From NCBI RefSeq assembly GCF_048898065.1, contig NZ_JBLWFI010000001.1, positions 992,001-1,056,000 of the forward strand: 64,000 nucleotides of DNA. Direction: 5' to 3'. Shown here piece by piece: positions 53,510-62,345 of the stretch (positions within the stretch are counted from its first letter, which is position 1; every line of letters starts with the position of its first letter). A model generated the notes under the pieces. The model saw nothing but the letters and a program-made list of their open reading frames with translations, made no database searches and was not told the origin of the DNA. The DNA comes from Tepidibacillus_B infernus (GTDB taxonomy: Bacteria; Bacillota; Bacilli; Tepidibacillales; Tepidibacillaceae). Position numbers and translations under genes: made by a program.

Positions 53510-54205
53510 CTATACGTTAACATCTAATTTTTTTAAAGCTTGTCGAGCTGCCTGTTGTTCAGATTCTTTTTTGCTTTTACCAATCCCATGGCCGTATACC
53601 TTTCCTTCAATTTGTACTTCAGAATGGAATTCACGATCATGAGCAGGGCCAATTTCTTCAACAATTTGATATACGATATTTCCTAAGTTATCATGCTGAA
53701 CAAGCTCCTGTAATTGACTTTTGTAATCATGAACAAGAAAAAAGTCACCGTGATCAATCTTAGGAAATACGTACCTCTCTAAAAATTGTTTTACTGATTC
53801 GATTCCTTGATCCAAATAAAGAGCACCAATAAAGGATTCAAATACATCTGCAAGTAATGCAGGGCGAGCCCTTCCTCCAGTCAATTCCTCGCCTTTTCCA
53901 AGTAAGATATAGTCCCCGAAATGAAGGAATTCTGCAAAGTCTACTAAAGAAGATTCACAAACGATTGCAGCCCTTAGCTTCGTCATTTCTCCCTCTTTCA
54001 TCTTTGGAAACTTATGAAAAAGATAGTCGGATACCGTAAGTTCTAATACTGCATCACCCAAATATTCTAAACGTTCATTATCTTGTAAATTACGATTACG
54101 ATGTTCATTCACATAAGAGGAATGGGTAAAAGCCTGCCTCAAGATTTGGGTATTATGAAAAGAAATACCCAAATCTTCTTGAAGCAGTTTAAAATCTCTT
54201 GCCAC
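53510..54205 (-). CDS. rnc: Ribonuclease III
   Basis: Processes rRNA and other double-stranded RNA. The product is about 231 residues: signature NERLEYLGDAVLELTVSDYL, ADVFESFIGALYLDQG and a C-terminal double-stranded RNA-binding domain (DYKSQLQELVQ, end ESEQQAARQALKKL). The start is uncertain: TTG 54220 or GTG 54205; the GTG with GGTGGTG six bases upstream is preferred. 19 bp behind fabF. Confidence 0.96.
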   Translation of the reverse strand: MARDFKLLQEDLGISFHNTQILRQAFTHSSYVNEHRNRNLQDNERLEYLGDAVLELTVSDYLFHKFPKMKEGEMTKLRAAIVCESSLVDFAEFLHFGDYILLGKGEELTGGRARPALLADVFESFIGALYLDQGIESVKQFLERYVFPKIDHGDFFLVHDYKSQLQELVQHDNLGNIVYQIVEEIGPAHDREFHSEVQIEGKVYGHGIGKSKKESEQQAARQALKKLDVNV

Positions 54206-54224
54206 TATTGTCACCACCAAGTTC

Positions 54225-55466
54225 CTATTCTTGATATTTTTTCATAATAATCGTTGCATTATGACCACCAAATCCTAGTGAGTTGGATAGTGCAACTTTA
54301 ATTTCTTGTTTTCTATATTCATTGGGTACGTAATCAAGGTCACATTCAGGATCTCTTGTTTCATAGTTAATCGTTGGCGGGATGATTCCATTTTGTAGGG
54401 CTAGCGCCATCGCAATCGCTTCAACTGCTCCAGCAGCTCCTAATAAATGTCCTGTTACAGATTTTGTCGAACTTATAGCCAGTTTATAAGCATACTCTCC
54501 AAATGCTGCTTTAATCGCCATGGTTTCAAATTTATCATTCAATTCAGTCGAAGTTCCATGAGCATTAATATAATCTACTTCTTCAGGTTGAATATTCGCC
54601 CTTCTTAAAGCCATTTTCATTGCTCTAGCTGCACCTTCTCCACCAGGAGCAGGACTTGTTAAATGATAGGCATCTCCAGTAGCACCATAGCCAATCACTT
54701 CAGCATAAATTTTTGCTCCACGACTTAAAGCATGATCTAACGATTCTAAAATCAGAACTCCTGCTCCTTCACTCATGACAAAGCCATCTCGATCTTTATC
54801 AAAAGGGCGACTTGCTCTTTTTGGATCCTCATTTCGTGTAGAAAGAGCCTTCATAGAAGCAAAACCGCCGATCGCTAATGGGGTAATGGTTGCTTCAGTT
54901 CCTCCAGTAATCATGACATCTGCATCCCCACGTTGAATCATCAAATACGCATCTCCGATCGCATGGGTTCCAGTTGCACATGCAGAAACAGGTGCACTGT
55001 TTGGTCCTTTTGCTCCTGTAAATATAGAAACCTGTCCAGATGCCATATTACCTATTAACATAGGAATAAAAAATGGACTAATTCGTTTTGGACCTTTCTC
55101 CAGCATGACTTTATGTTGTTCTTCTATTGTTTTTAACCCACCAATACCAGAGCCGATATAAACGCCCACATGATCTGCGTTTGTATCATCTATCACTAAA
55201 TTTGCATCATTAATTGCCATTTTTGATGCAGCGATAGCAAATTGAGTAAAACGATCCATCCTTTTCGTCTCTTTTTTATCGATATATTCTTCAGGATTAA
55301 AATCCTTTACTTCCCCTGCAAATTTAATTGTAAAATCAGCAGTGTCAAATTGAGTAATATAATCAATCCCTGAATTGCCATGAATCAAGTTATGCCAAAA
55401 TAAGTCGATATGATTCCCAATAGGAGAAACGACTCCCATACCAGTTACAACGACACGTTTATCCAT
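54225..55466 (-). CDS. fabF: 3-oxoacyl-ACP synthase II
   Basis: Condensing enzyme of fatty acid elongation. The product is 413 residues: catalytic cysteine in SACATGTHAIGDA, NAHGTSTELND, KSVTGHLLGAAGAVEAI with the two histidines, and NSLGFGGHNATI at the end. It follows acpP by 93 bp with a hairpin between them. In B. subtilis fabF is elsewhere. Confidence 0.98.
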   Translation of the reverse strand: MDKRVVVTGMGVVSPIGNHIDLFWHNLIHGNSGIDYITQFDTADFTIKFAGEVKDFNPEEYIDKKETKRMDRFTQFAIAASKMAINDANLVIDDTNADHVGVYIGSGIGGLKTIEEQHKVMLEKGPKRISPFFIPMLIGNMASGQVSIFTGAKGPNSAPVSACATGTHAIGDAYLMIQRGDADVMITGGTEATITPLAIGGFASMKALSTRNEDPKRASRPFDKDRDGFVMSEGAGVLILESLDHALSRGAKIYAEVIGYGATGDAYHLTSPAPGGEGAARAMKMALRRANIQPEEVDYINAHGTSTELNDKFETMAIKAAFGEYAYKLAISSTKSVTGHLLGAAGAVEAIAMALALQNGIIPPTINYETRDPECDLDYVPNEYRKQEIKVALSNSLGFGGHNATIIMKKYQE

Positions 55467-55526
55467 TATTACACCCCTTATGACGCTGTTTAAGGAAAAG
55501 AAAGTTATACATTCTTTATTGAGAAG

Positions 55527-55550
55527 AAAGTCCCGGAAGTTCGGGACTTT
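55527..55550 (-). terminator. Hairpin between acpP and fabF
   Basis: AAAGTCCCG AACTTC CGGGACTTT on the minus strand, without a clean T run. It may lower fabF expression below that of acpP or stabilise the 3' end of an acpP message. Confidence 0.6.
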
Positions 55551-55559
55551 ATGTTGTAC

Positions 55560-55793
55560 TTACTGATGAGCTTTAATATAATCTACAACTTCTCCTACTT
55601 TGGAGATTTTTTCTGCATCTTCATCAGAAATTTCTATCTCAAACTCATCTTCTAACTCCATCACTAATTCTACAATGTCTAATGAATCAGCGCCAAGATC
55701 ATCTTTAAATGAAGATTCAAGTTTTACCTCTTCTTCATCAACTCCCAGACGATCTACAATAATTTTCTTTACACGATCAAATATATCTGCCAC
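55560..55793 (-). CDS. acpP: Acyl carrier protein
   Basis: The product is 77 acidic residues with the phosphopantetheine site S37 in GADSLDIVELVMELE. AGGAGGTG precedes the ATG. Between fabG and fabF, the usual order. Confidence 0.99.
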   Translation of the reverse strand: MADIFDRVKKIIVDRLGVDEEEVKLESSFKDDLGADSLDIVELVMELEDEFEIEISDEDAEKISKVGEVVDYIKAHQ

Positions 55794-55845
55794 GATCGTT
55801 CACCTCCTCTCCAGTATTATACGAAAATGATTAGGAAAAAACTAG

Positions 55846-56586
55846 TCACATGACCATTCCACCATCTACATGTAACACTTGTCCAGTCATATAGCTAGCA
55901 TCCTCAGATACCAAAAATCTGACAACTTTTGCTACATCTTTGGCTGAACCAAGACGAGCTAATGGGATTTGCGATAATAGTTGTGTTCGAATCTCCTCTT
56001 TTAGAGAAGCGGTCATATCTGTCTCGATAAAACCTGGGGCTACCGCATTAACAGTAATTCCTCTAGATGCAAACTCTCGGGCCAATGTCTTAGTCAACCC
56101 AATTACCCCTGCTTTTGCAGCGACATAGTTCGCCTGTCCCGGATTACCAAGAACACCGACAACTGAAGAAATATTGATGATTCTTCCTTCTCTTTGTTTC
56201 ATCATTTGCCTAGACACAGCTTTACTTAACAAGAAGACACTTTTTAGATTGGTATCGATGACAGTGTCCCAATCCTCTACTTTCATTCTCATAATTAAGT
56301 TGTCCCTAGTAATACCAGCGTTATTTACAAGTATATCAATTTTACCGAATTTGGTTAAAGTCAGATTCACCATATTTTCTACATCATCAGGGTTAGACAC
56401 ATCAGCTTGTACCACTAATGCTACTCTTCCTAACTTCTTTACGAGCTCTGCTACTTCCTCAGCTCTTTCTCTATTTCCCATGTAATTGATAACCACATTG
56501 GCTCCTGCTTCTGCTAAAACTAATGCAATCTCTCTACCAATTCCCCGAGAAGCGCCAGTTACAATAGCCACTTTAGAATTCAGCAT
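55846..56586 (-). CDS. fabG: 3-oxoacyl-ACP reductase
   Basis: NADPH-dependent SDR of 246 residues: GASRGIGREIA, NNAG, catalytic Ser-Tyr-Lys in NISSVVGVLGNPGQANYVAAKAG, and the end SYMTGQVLHVDGGMVM. 13 bp behind fabD. Confidence 0.98.
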   Translation of the reverse strand: MLNSKVAIVTGASRGIGREIALVLAEAGANVVINYMGNRERAEEVAELVKKLGRVALVVQADVSNPDDVENMVNLTLTKFGKIDILVNNAGITRDNLIMRMKVEDWDTVIDTNLKSVFLLSKAVSRQMMKQREGRIINISSVVGVLGNPGQANYVAAKAGVIGLTKTLAREFASRGITVNAVAPGFIETDMTASLKEEIRTQLLSQIPLARLGSAKDVAKVVRFLVSEDASYMTGQVLHVDGGMVM

Positions 56587-56599
56587 TGGATTGCCCCCT

Positions 56600-57535
56600 T
56601 TATTTTAAGCTATTTTTAAAGTTTTCAAATGAAGTAATATCTTCAATCGAATAAGTTTGTATTTGGTTATTAATCTTCTTCACTAATCCTGTTAGTACTT
56701 TTCCAGGACCCACTTCAACAAATGTATCAATTCCTTGGTCGATCATCCATTCAATTGAATCAGTCCATAAAACAGGGGACACCACTTGTTCTACTAAATG
56801 GTGTTTGATTGTTACAGGATTGGTCTCAGGTTTGCCTGTTACATTCATGACAACTGGAACTATTGGTTCCACTATTTTTGTTTCATTTAAGTAAGATTGT
56901 AATTTTTCTTTCGCAGGTTTCATCAAGCGGGAATGGAATGGACCACTCACTGCTAGGGGGATTACTCTTCTTGCTCCCTTTGCTTTTGCTTCTTGGCTAG
57001 CCATTTCAACCCCGGTTTTACTTCCAGAGATGACAATCTGATTGGGTGTATTAAGATTAGCTAATTCCACAATATGGCCTTTTTCTGTTATTTCACGGCA
57101 GACTTGATCTAATTCATTTTTTTCCATTCCCATAATGGCTGCCATTGTACCTTCCCCATTTGGAACGGCTTCTTCCATCCATTGGCCCCGTTTCTTAACT
57201 GCCTGCAAAGCATCTTTAAAAGATATACCCTCTGCTGCTGTTAAGGCACTATACTCTCCTAAACTATGCCCAGCAACAAAATCTGGTCTTACTCCCATCT
57301 CTTTAACTACATTCCATATCGCTAAGCTAGCAGTAAGGATTGCTGGTTGTGTATGGACTGTTAATCGCAAATCTTCTTCTGGTCCATTAAACATCAATCC
57401 AGATAAAGAATAACCCAGCCATTCATCGGCTTGTTGAAACGTTTCCCTAGCACTTGGGTATTCTTTATAAAACTCGGATCCCATCCCTACATATTGGGAA
57501 CCTTGCCCTGGAAAAATGATCGCTATTTTTTGCAT
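56600..57535 (-). CDS. fabD: Malonyl-CoA:ACP transacylase
   Basis: The product is 311 residues: FPGQGSQYVGMG, catalytic serine in GHSLGEYSAL, and the histidine in VSGPFHSRLM. 11 bp behind fabH. Confidence 0.98.
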   Translation of the reverse strand: MQKIAIIFPGQGSQYVGMGSEFYKEYPSARETFQQADEWLGYSLSGLMFNGPEEDLRLTVHTQPAILTASLAIWNVVKEMGVRPDFVAGHSLGEYSALTAAEGISFKDALQAVKKRGQWMEEAVPNGEGTMAAIMGMEKNELDQVCREITEKGHIVELANLNTPNQIVISGSKTGVEMASQEAKAKGARRVIPLAVSGPFHSRLMKPAKEKLQSYLNETKIVEPIVPVVMNVTGKPETNPVTIKHHLVEQVVSPVLWTDSIEWMIDQGIDTFVEVGPGKVLTGLVKKINNQIQTYSIEDITSFENFKNSLK

Positions 57536-57546
57536 TTAAATCCTCC

Positions 57547-58545
57547 TTACTTTTGCTTAAACCATTTTAAAAGAGTTGCTCCCCATGTTAAACCGGCTCC
57601 AAAGGCAACGAGCAAGACATAGTCGCCATGCTTGATTCTCTTTTCTTGTAAAGCTTCATCCAAGGCAACCGGAATCGAGGCAGAAGACATATTGCCATAA
57701 CGATCAAGGTTAACAACGACTTTGTCGCGGTCTAATTCTAAGCGTTGTACAGCATAGTCAATGATTCTTAAATTCGCTTGATGGGGTACAAGAAAATCAA
57801 TATCTTCTTTGTTTAGACCAGCTTTTTCAATTACACGCATTGGTGATTGTTCCATCGTTTTAACTGCAAATTTAAAAACTTCGCTACCTGCCATCTGAAT
57901 ATAATGTAATTTTTGCTGTACAGTTTCATCGGAGGAAGGCATTCTTGAACCACCTGCTGGTAATTTTAACAAACTACCACCTGAACCATCGGAGCCTAAT
58001 TCAAAGGATAGAAAACCATACCCTTCTTCGACAGGACCAAGGACAGCTGCTCCAGCACCATCACCAAATAAAACGCAAGTATTTCGATCTGTATAATCTG
58101 TAATTTTAGATAATGTTTCTACGCCCACAACAAGAACATATTGATAAGTACCTGATTTAATAAATTGAGAACCTGTGGATAAACCATAAATGAAGCCTGA
58201 ACAACCTGCTGCTAAATCAAAAGCTGCTGCTCGATTAGCCCCTAATTTATCTTGCAAAATATTAGAAGTTGAAGGAAAAGATGTGTCAGGTGTTACCGTT
58301 GCGACAATGATTAAATCTAATTGTTCTGGTGTTATGTTTGCTCTTTCTAAAGCTAGCTTTGCAGCTTCATAAGCTAAATCAGACGAAGCTTGCTCTTTGG
58401 AAGCGATTCTTCTTTCTCTAATTCCTGTTCTTGAGACGATCCACTCATTATTGGTGTCTACCATTTTTTCTAAATCAAAATTTGTTAACACTTTTTCTGG
58501 AACATACGAACCTATACCTAAAATTCCAACACTATTTGTCACCAT
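57547..58545 (-). CDS. fabH: 3-oxoacyl-ACP synthase III
   Basis: Starts fatty acid synthesis with acyl-CoA primers. The product is 332 residues: catalytic cysteine in DLAAGCSGFIYG, histidine in VPHQANLRI, asparagine region NLDRYGNMSSAS. The ATG at 58545 follows GGGGTGGAG and overlaps plsX by 14 bp. Confidence 0.98.
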   Translation of the reverse strand: MVTNSVGILGIGSYVPEKVLTNFDLEKMVDTNNEWIVSRTGIRERRIASKEQASSDLAYEAAKLALERANITPEQLDLIIVATVTPDTSFPSTSNILQDKLGANRAAAFDLAAGCSGFIYGLSTGSQFIKSGTYQYVLVVGVETLSKITDYTDRNTCVLFGDGAGAAVLGPVEEGYGFLSFELGSDGSGGSLLKLPAGGSRMPSSDETVQQKLHYIQMAGSEVFKFAVKTMEQSPMRVIEKAGLNKEDIDFLVPHQANLRIIDYAVQRLELDRDKVVVNLDRYGNMSSASIPVALDEALQEKRIKHGDYVLLVAFGAGLTWGATLLKWFKQK

Positions 58546-59545
58546 TTTGATTCTCCACCCCTTTTGCAATTTCTTGCTCTATTTTTTCGATTACTTGATT
58601 TTTCAAAAATAATCTAGCTTGTCGGACAGCATTCATAATCGCTTTGCTATCTGATGAGCCATGTGCTTTTATAAAAGCACCATTTACTCCGAGAAGCGGA
58701 GCTCCTCCTACTTCGGAATAATCCAACTTTTTCTTGAAATTCTTAAGTCCTGGTTTCAGTATCGCAGCTGCTAATTTTGTTAATGTGTTATGCATAAATT
58801 CCTTTTTTAGCAATTGAAAAACAGTACTAGCAACACCCTCTGTTGTTTTAAGAAGAATGTTCCCAGAAAAGCCATCAGTAATCAGCACATCACATACGCC
58901 ATTTAAAACATCCCTAGCTTCCACATTTCCGACAAACTGGACTGAAAGTGCTTTTAAGAGTGGGAATGTTTTTTTTGTCAGTTCATTTCCTTTCGTATCC
59001 TCTGTACCAACATTTAATAATCCTATTCTCGGATTTTGTATGCCTAAAACTTGTTCCGAATAAATTCTTCCCATTACAGCATATTGAACGAGATGTTCTG
59101 GCTTTGGATCCATGTTTGCTCCTACGTCAAGAATTAAAATTTCATTCTCACCCATTGTTGGTAAAACAGGAGCTAATGCTGGCCTTTCAATTCCAGCTAG
59201 TCTTCCTGCGATTAATAACCCAGAAGCCATAAAGGCTCCCGTGTTACCAGCGGTAATCACTGCATCCACTTCTTTTTCTTTTACCATTCTTGATGCCACG
59301 ACTAATGATGCTTCTTTTTTCTTTCTTACCGCTCTAGCTGGTTCGTCCTCAGTCAAAATCACTTCTTCCGCATGTTGAATGGTCAAGTTCTTTGGGAAGG
59401 GTTCAGTTTTCACTTTATTGATTTCTTCTGTTTTGCCAACCAGGACAATCTCAATATCATTAAAACGTTTTGCGGCATCAATTGCCCCTTGTACTGTACT
59501 CTTGGGCGCAAAATCACCGCCCATAGCATCAATCGCAATTTTCAT
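58532..59545 (-). CDS. plsX: Acyl-ACP:phosphate acyltransferase
   Basis: Makes acyl-phosphate for phospholipid synthesis. The product is 337 residues, starting MKIAIDAMGGDFAPK, with VITAGNTGAFMASG and ALSVQFVGNVEARDV. The ATG at 59545 follows ATAGGAGG. fapR-plsX-fabH is the B. subtilis order as well. Confidence 0.98.
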   Translation of the reverse strand: MKIAIDAMGGDFAPKSTVQGAIDAAKRFNDIEIVLVGKTEEINKVKTEPFPKNLTIQHAEEVILTEDEPARAVRKKKEASLVVASRMVKEKEVDAVITAGNTGAFMASGLLIAGRLAGIERPALAPVLPTMGENEILILDVGANMDPKPEHLVQYAVMGRIYSEQVLGIQNPRIGLLNVGTEDTKGNELTKKTFPLLKALSVQFVGNVEARDVLNGVCDVLITDGFSGNILLKTTEGVASTVFQLLKKEFMHNTLTKLAAAILKPGLKNFKKKLDYSEVGGAPLLGVNGAFIKAHGSSDSKAIMNAVRQARLFLKNQVIEKIEQEIAKGVENQNGDK

Positions 59546-59564
59546 GACGATCCTCCTATTCAAG

Positions 59565-60137
59565 CTATAGTCCCTTGGATCGATAAACCGTAAATTTTCC
59601 TTTAAACACAATCTCATTTCTCACAAAGGTTTCTACTTCTATTTCGCTTCGATCAAAATGTTGGTCGATCACTTTTGCTTTAGCGACAAGTCTTTCATTT
59701 AAATAAACAGGTCGAATAAAACGAATCTCAGCTTTAGCTGTTAACGCAATTTCTTCATTGATTAACGCGACAGCTAATGAATTGGCCTGTGCAAATATAT
59801 AATGTCCTCTAGCAATTCCCGTTTTATTAAAAACTTGATCCTCTTGAATTTCCATCATCGAGATTCCGTATTGATCCAATTGTAAATCGAGGATTTCACC
59901 GATCACTTCATTTATTTGTAATGATTTTACATGATCATTATTCTCTTTAGCCATCGATTTTAGCCGTTCTCTTTGTTCTGGAATTCCTAGCTCCATTCGA
60001 TCTAAGCGAATCGTTTGAATACTCACCTGAAACTTCTTTGCTAGTTCTTCATCAGTTATCAACGGATTTTCATCCACCACATTTTTTAATTCTTCTTGTC
60101 TTTTCTTTTTTGGAATTCGTGCGATGGTAATCACCAC
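59565..60137 (-). CDS. fapR: Fatty acid biosynthesis repressor FapR
   Basis: Malonyl-CoA-responsive repressor of fatty acid and phospholipid genes. The product is about 190 residues: a DeoR-like helix-turn-helix (ITDEELAKKFQVSIQTIRLDRMELGI) and a hot-dog effector domain (GIARGHYIFAQANSLAVALI). The start is not clear: two GTG codons (60137, 60134) lie in AGGTGGTGA, which itself looks like the ribosome binding site, and no ATG or TTG follows before the conserved part. A FapR operator lies in its promoter. Confidence 0.95.
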   Translation of the reverse strand: MVITIARIPKKKRQEELKNVVDENPLITDEELAKKFQVSIQTIRLDRMELGIPEQRERLKSMAKENNDHVKSLQINEVIGEILDLQLDQYGISMMEIQEDQVFNKTGIARGHYIFAQANSLAVALINEEIALTAKAEIRFIRPVYLNERLVAKAKVIDQHFDRSEIEVETFVRNEIVFKGKFTVYRSKGL

Positions 60138-60156
60138 CTAATCTTATCACCTATTT

Positions 60157-60173
60157 TTAGTATCAGGTACTAA
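60157..60173. promoter_or_regulatory. FapR operator at the fapR promoter
   Basis: The 17-bp sequence TTAGTACCTGATACTAA (minus strand) equals the known FapR consensus with dyad arms TTAGTA/TACTAA. A -35/-10 pair TTACTA, 17 bp, TACTAA can be read so that the operator covers the -10. This implies autoregulation and control of the whole fab cluster by malonyl-CoA. Confidence 0.9.
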
Positions 60174-60183
60174 TTAGTATAGT

Positions 60184-60210
60184 AAAAAAATACCGCTTTT
60201 TCAAGCGGTA
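60184..60210 (-). terminator. Second terminator behind rpmF
   Basis: TACCGCTT GAAA AAGCGGTA plus seven T on the minus strand, just before the fapR promoter. Confidence 0.9.
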
Positions 60211-60240
60211 AAGGAAAATTAAGTATAACGATTAAAATAG

Positions 60241-60266
60241 AAAAGCAAGAACATTGTGTCCTTGCT
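60241..60266 (-). terminator. First terminator behind rpmF
   Basis: AGCAAGGAC ACAAT GTTCTTGCT plus TTTT on the minus strand. With the next hairpin it forms a tandem terminator that separates rpmF from fapR. Confidence 0.7.
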
Positions 60267-60274
60267 ATCTGAGA

Positions 60275-60448
60275 TTATTTACTTATAACTTCTTTTCCTT
60301 TGTAAGTTCCACAATTTTTACATACACGATGAGCTAATTTATACTCACCACATTGTGAGCATTTTACCATTCCTGGTACTTCCAATTTAAAATGAGTACG
60401 GCGCTTATCGCGACGGGTTTTAGAAGTTCTTCTAAAAGGTACTGCCAT
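60275..60448 (-). CDS. rpmF: 50S ribosomal protein L32
   Basis: A 57-residue zinc-ribbon protein: MAVPFRRTSKTRRDKRR, CSQCGEY and CKNCGTY, so it is the zinc-binding form. The ATG at 60448 follows CAAGGAGGTGG. Follows yceD as in most bacteria. Confidence 0.99.
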   Translation of the reverse strand: MAVPFRRTSKTRRDKRRTHFKLEVPGMVKCSQCGEYKLAHRVCKNCGTYKGKEVISK

Positions 60449-60509
60449 GAATCCCACCTCCTTGAAGAGATTAAAGTCTATACAAAATGAGTAAAATGAC
60501 CTTTTTATT

Positions 60510-61034
60510 TTACTCTGATGTATCATTTTGGTCAAACCATTTTGCTAAATCTGCTAACCTAGGATCAACCTTCTCCTGTTTACATTCACATGTTCTCTCA
60601 TTTAAGTTGATTCCACAGGTTGGACAAAGTCCTTTACATTCCTCATGACAAACCGGGACATAAGGAATATTTAACAATACATTTTCTTGGACAACAGCAG
60701 TTACATCGATTTCATCACTCTGTAAGATATGAATCCTCTCATCGTCATCGTCCCATTGTTCTTCCAAATCTTTGGATAAAAAGACCTCATCAAGTTCACT
60801 TTGCAATGGATAGTCGAAAAAGGATAAGCATCTTGAACATTGTAATGTTAATATGGTTTGGACTTGTCCTTTTAGGATGTAGATATCTGCTGTTTTATCA
60901 GCTAGAGCTGTCACTTCAACGGGTTTTATCCCCTTAATCTGGTCAATCTCTTTTGTTAAATGAGACAAATCTTCAGTATAGTGAAGTTTTAAAGGTACTT
61001 TGCTTTTATCCAGTTCCCAAGTTTTGATAATCAA
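60510..61034 (-). CDS. yceD: DUF177 (YceD) family protein
   Basis: A 174-residue protein with a metal-site-like set of cysteines: LQCSRCLSFF in the middle and CHEECKGLCPTCGINLNERTC near the end. Linked to 23S rRNA handling in plants and bacteria and almost always upstream of rpmF. The start is taken as TTG 61034 behind GAGGTGA (5 bp). Confidence 0.93.
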   Translation of the reverse strand: MIIKTWELDKSKVPLKLHYTEDLSHLTKEIDQIKGIKPVEVTALADKTADIYILKGQVQTILTLQCSRCLSFFDYPLQSELDEVFLSKDLEEQWDDDDERIHILQSDEIDVTAVVQENVLLNIPYVPVCHEECKGLCPTCGINLNERTCECKQEKVDPRLADLAKWFDQNDTSE

Positions 61035-61062
61035 GACTGTCACCTCATAAACAACAAGTTTC

Positions 61063-61092
61063 ATTATATCTTATCATTTTTAAATTTGTCAA
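61063..61092 (-). promoter_or_regulatory. Sigma-A promoter of yceD-rpmF
   Basis: TTGACA (61087-61092), 18 bp, TATAAT (61063-61068). Its -35 overlaps the -35 of the opposite tmcAL promoter. Confidence 0.85.
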
Positions 61093-61114
61093 TCATTGTT
61101 TCTTCGGTTATAAT
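61086..61114 (+). promoter_or_regulatory. Sigma-A promoter of tmcAL
   Basis: TTGTCA (61086-61091), 17 bp, TATAAT (61109-61114), 22 bp before the tmcAL start; its -35 shares five bases with the -35 of yceD. Confidence 0.85.
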
Positions 61115-61136
61115 ACCTTTGAAACGGGGGATTCTT

Positions 61137-62345
61137 ATGACTACACTAGGAATTATTGTTGAATACAATCCATTCCATAATGGCCACCTTTACCATTTAC
61201 AGCAGGCCAAAAAAATGATCCATCCTGAGACCACGATCGCGGTAATGTCCGGTTCTTTTGTTCAGCGTGGAGAACCTGCGATTGTGGACAAATGGACAAG
61301 AACCAAAATGGCTTTACGCCAAGGTATTGATCTTGTTATCGAACTGCCAACGATCTTTGCCACTCAATCAGCCGATTGGTTTGCATTTGGCGCGATTTCC
61401 ATTCTTGAACATTTAAAGGTTGATCACTTGGTCTTTGGAAGCGAGTCAAATTCCATCTCGTCCTTATACCAGATCGCCCATGTATTATACAAGGAACCCG
61501 ATTCATTCAAAAATAGAATAAAAGAAGCTCTTTCATTAGGCCATTCTTACCCAAAAGCACTATCTCTATCCTTAGAGTCATTTTTTGAACAGGATCAGGT
61601 TCGATTAAAAGAACCAAATGATCTTTTGGGCCTACAATATTTGATCCAATTGAAAAAATTAAACAGTAAGATTCAAGCTCACACAATTCAAAGAAAATCA
61701 GTCCATTATCACGAACCTATGCTTAATCATTTTGATTCTTTTGCAAGTGCAACAGCGATAAGAAAAAATATTCTTTCAACCAACCGTTTGGATCAAATTG
61801 AACCCGTCGTACCTTCTAGTACCTACCATGAATTAGAACGAGAATTACAACATCAGAGAATCCATTCTTGGGATCACTTTTTCCCTTTTCTCCAATTTCT
61901 CTTAACGACTAAGTCCCATTCTCAACTAAAAGAAATACATGGTATTGAAGAAGGGATAGAGTACCGGTTAAAAGAATATGCTTTTACCTCTTCCAATTTT
62001 GAAGAATTGATTCAGTCCATCAAAACAAAACGATATACACGGACAAAACTCCAACGGATGCTCCTTCATATCTTGTTAAATGTTACAAAGGCTCAAATTG
62101 CTTCACTAGATATGAAAAAAGGTCCTAGTTATCTGCGAATCTTAGGATTTAATGAACGCGGACGTGCTTATTTAAATCGAATCAAACATCAGGTACAAGT
62201 TCCAATGATCACAAAAATCTCTCGTCATCAACCGCAAATGTTTGAAACGGATGTTCAAGCAAGTATGGTTTACGAATTAGGATTAAAAAATCGTTTACTA
62301 ACAAAGTTAGAATACAAACAAAAACCTATTTTTTATTCTCCTTAG
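61137..62345 (+). CDS. tmcAL: tRNA-Met cytidine acetate ligase (YlbM)
   Basis: Makes N4-acetylcytidine at the wobble position of elongator tRNA-Met, using acetate and ATP. The product is 402 residues with the nucleotidyltransferase-like start GIIVEYNPFHNGHLYHL (HxGH) and SGSFVQRGEPAIVDKWTR. The ATG at 61137 follows GGGGGA. Its end overlaps the ylbL end by 20 bp (converging genes). Confidence 0.96.
   Translation: MTTLGIIVEYNPFHNGHLYHLQQAKKMIHPETTIAVMSGSFVQRGEPAIVDKWTRTKMALRQGIDLVIELPTIFATQSADWFAFGAISILEHLKVDHLVFGSESNSISSLYQIAHVLYKEPDSFKNRIKEALSLGHSYPKALSLSLESFFEQDQVRLKEPNDLLGLQYLIQLKKLNSKIQAHTIQRKSVHYHEPMLNHFDSFASATAIRKNILSTNRLDQIEPVVPSSTYHELERELQHQRIHSWDHFFPFLQFLLTTKSHSQLKEIHGIEEGIEYRLKEYAFTSSNFEELIQSIKTKRYTRTKLQRMLLHILLNVTKAQIASLDMKKGPSYLRILGFNERGRAYLNRIKHQVQVPMITKISRHQPQMFETDVQASMVYELGLKNRLLTKLEYKQKPIFYSP

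Noticed and set aside
53448..53642. Plus-strand reading frame across the rnc terminator
   Set aside because: It is antisense to rnc and a terminator, with no RBS.
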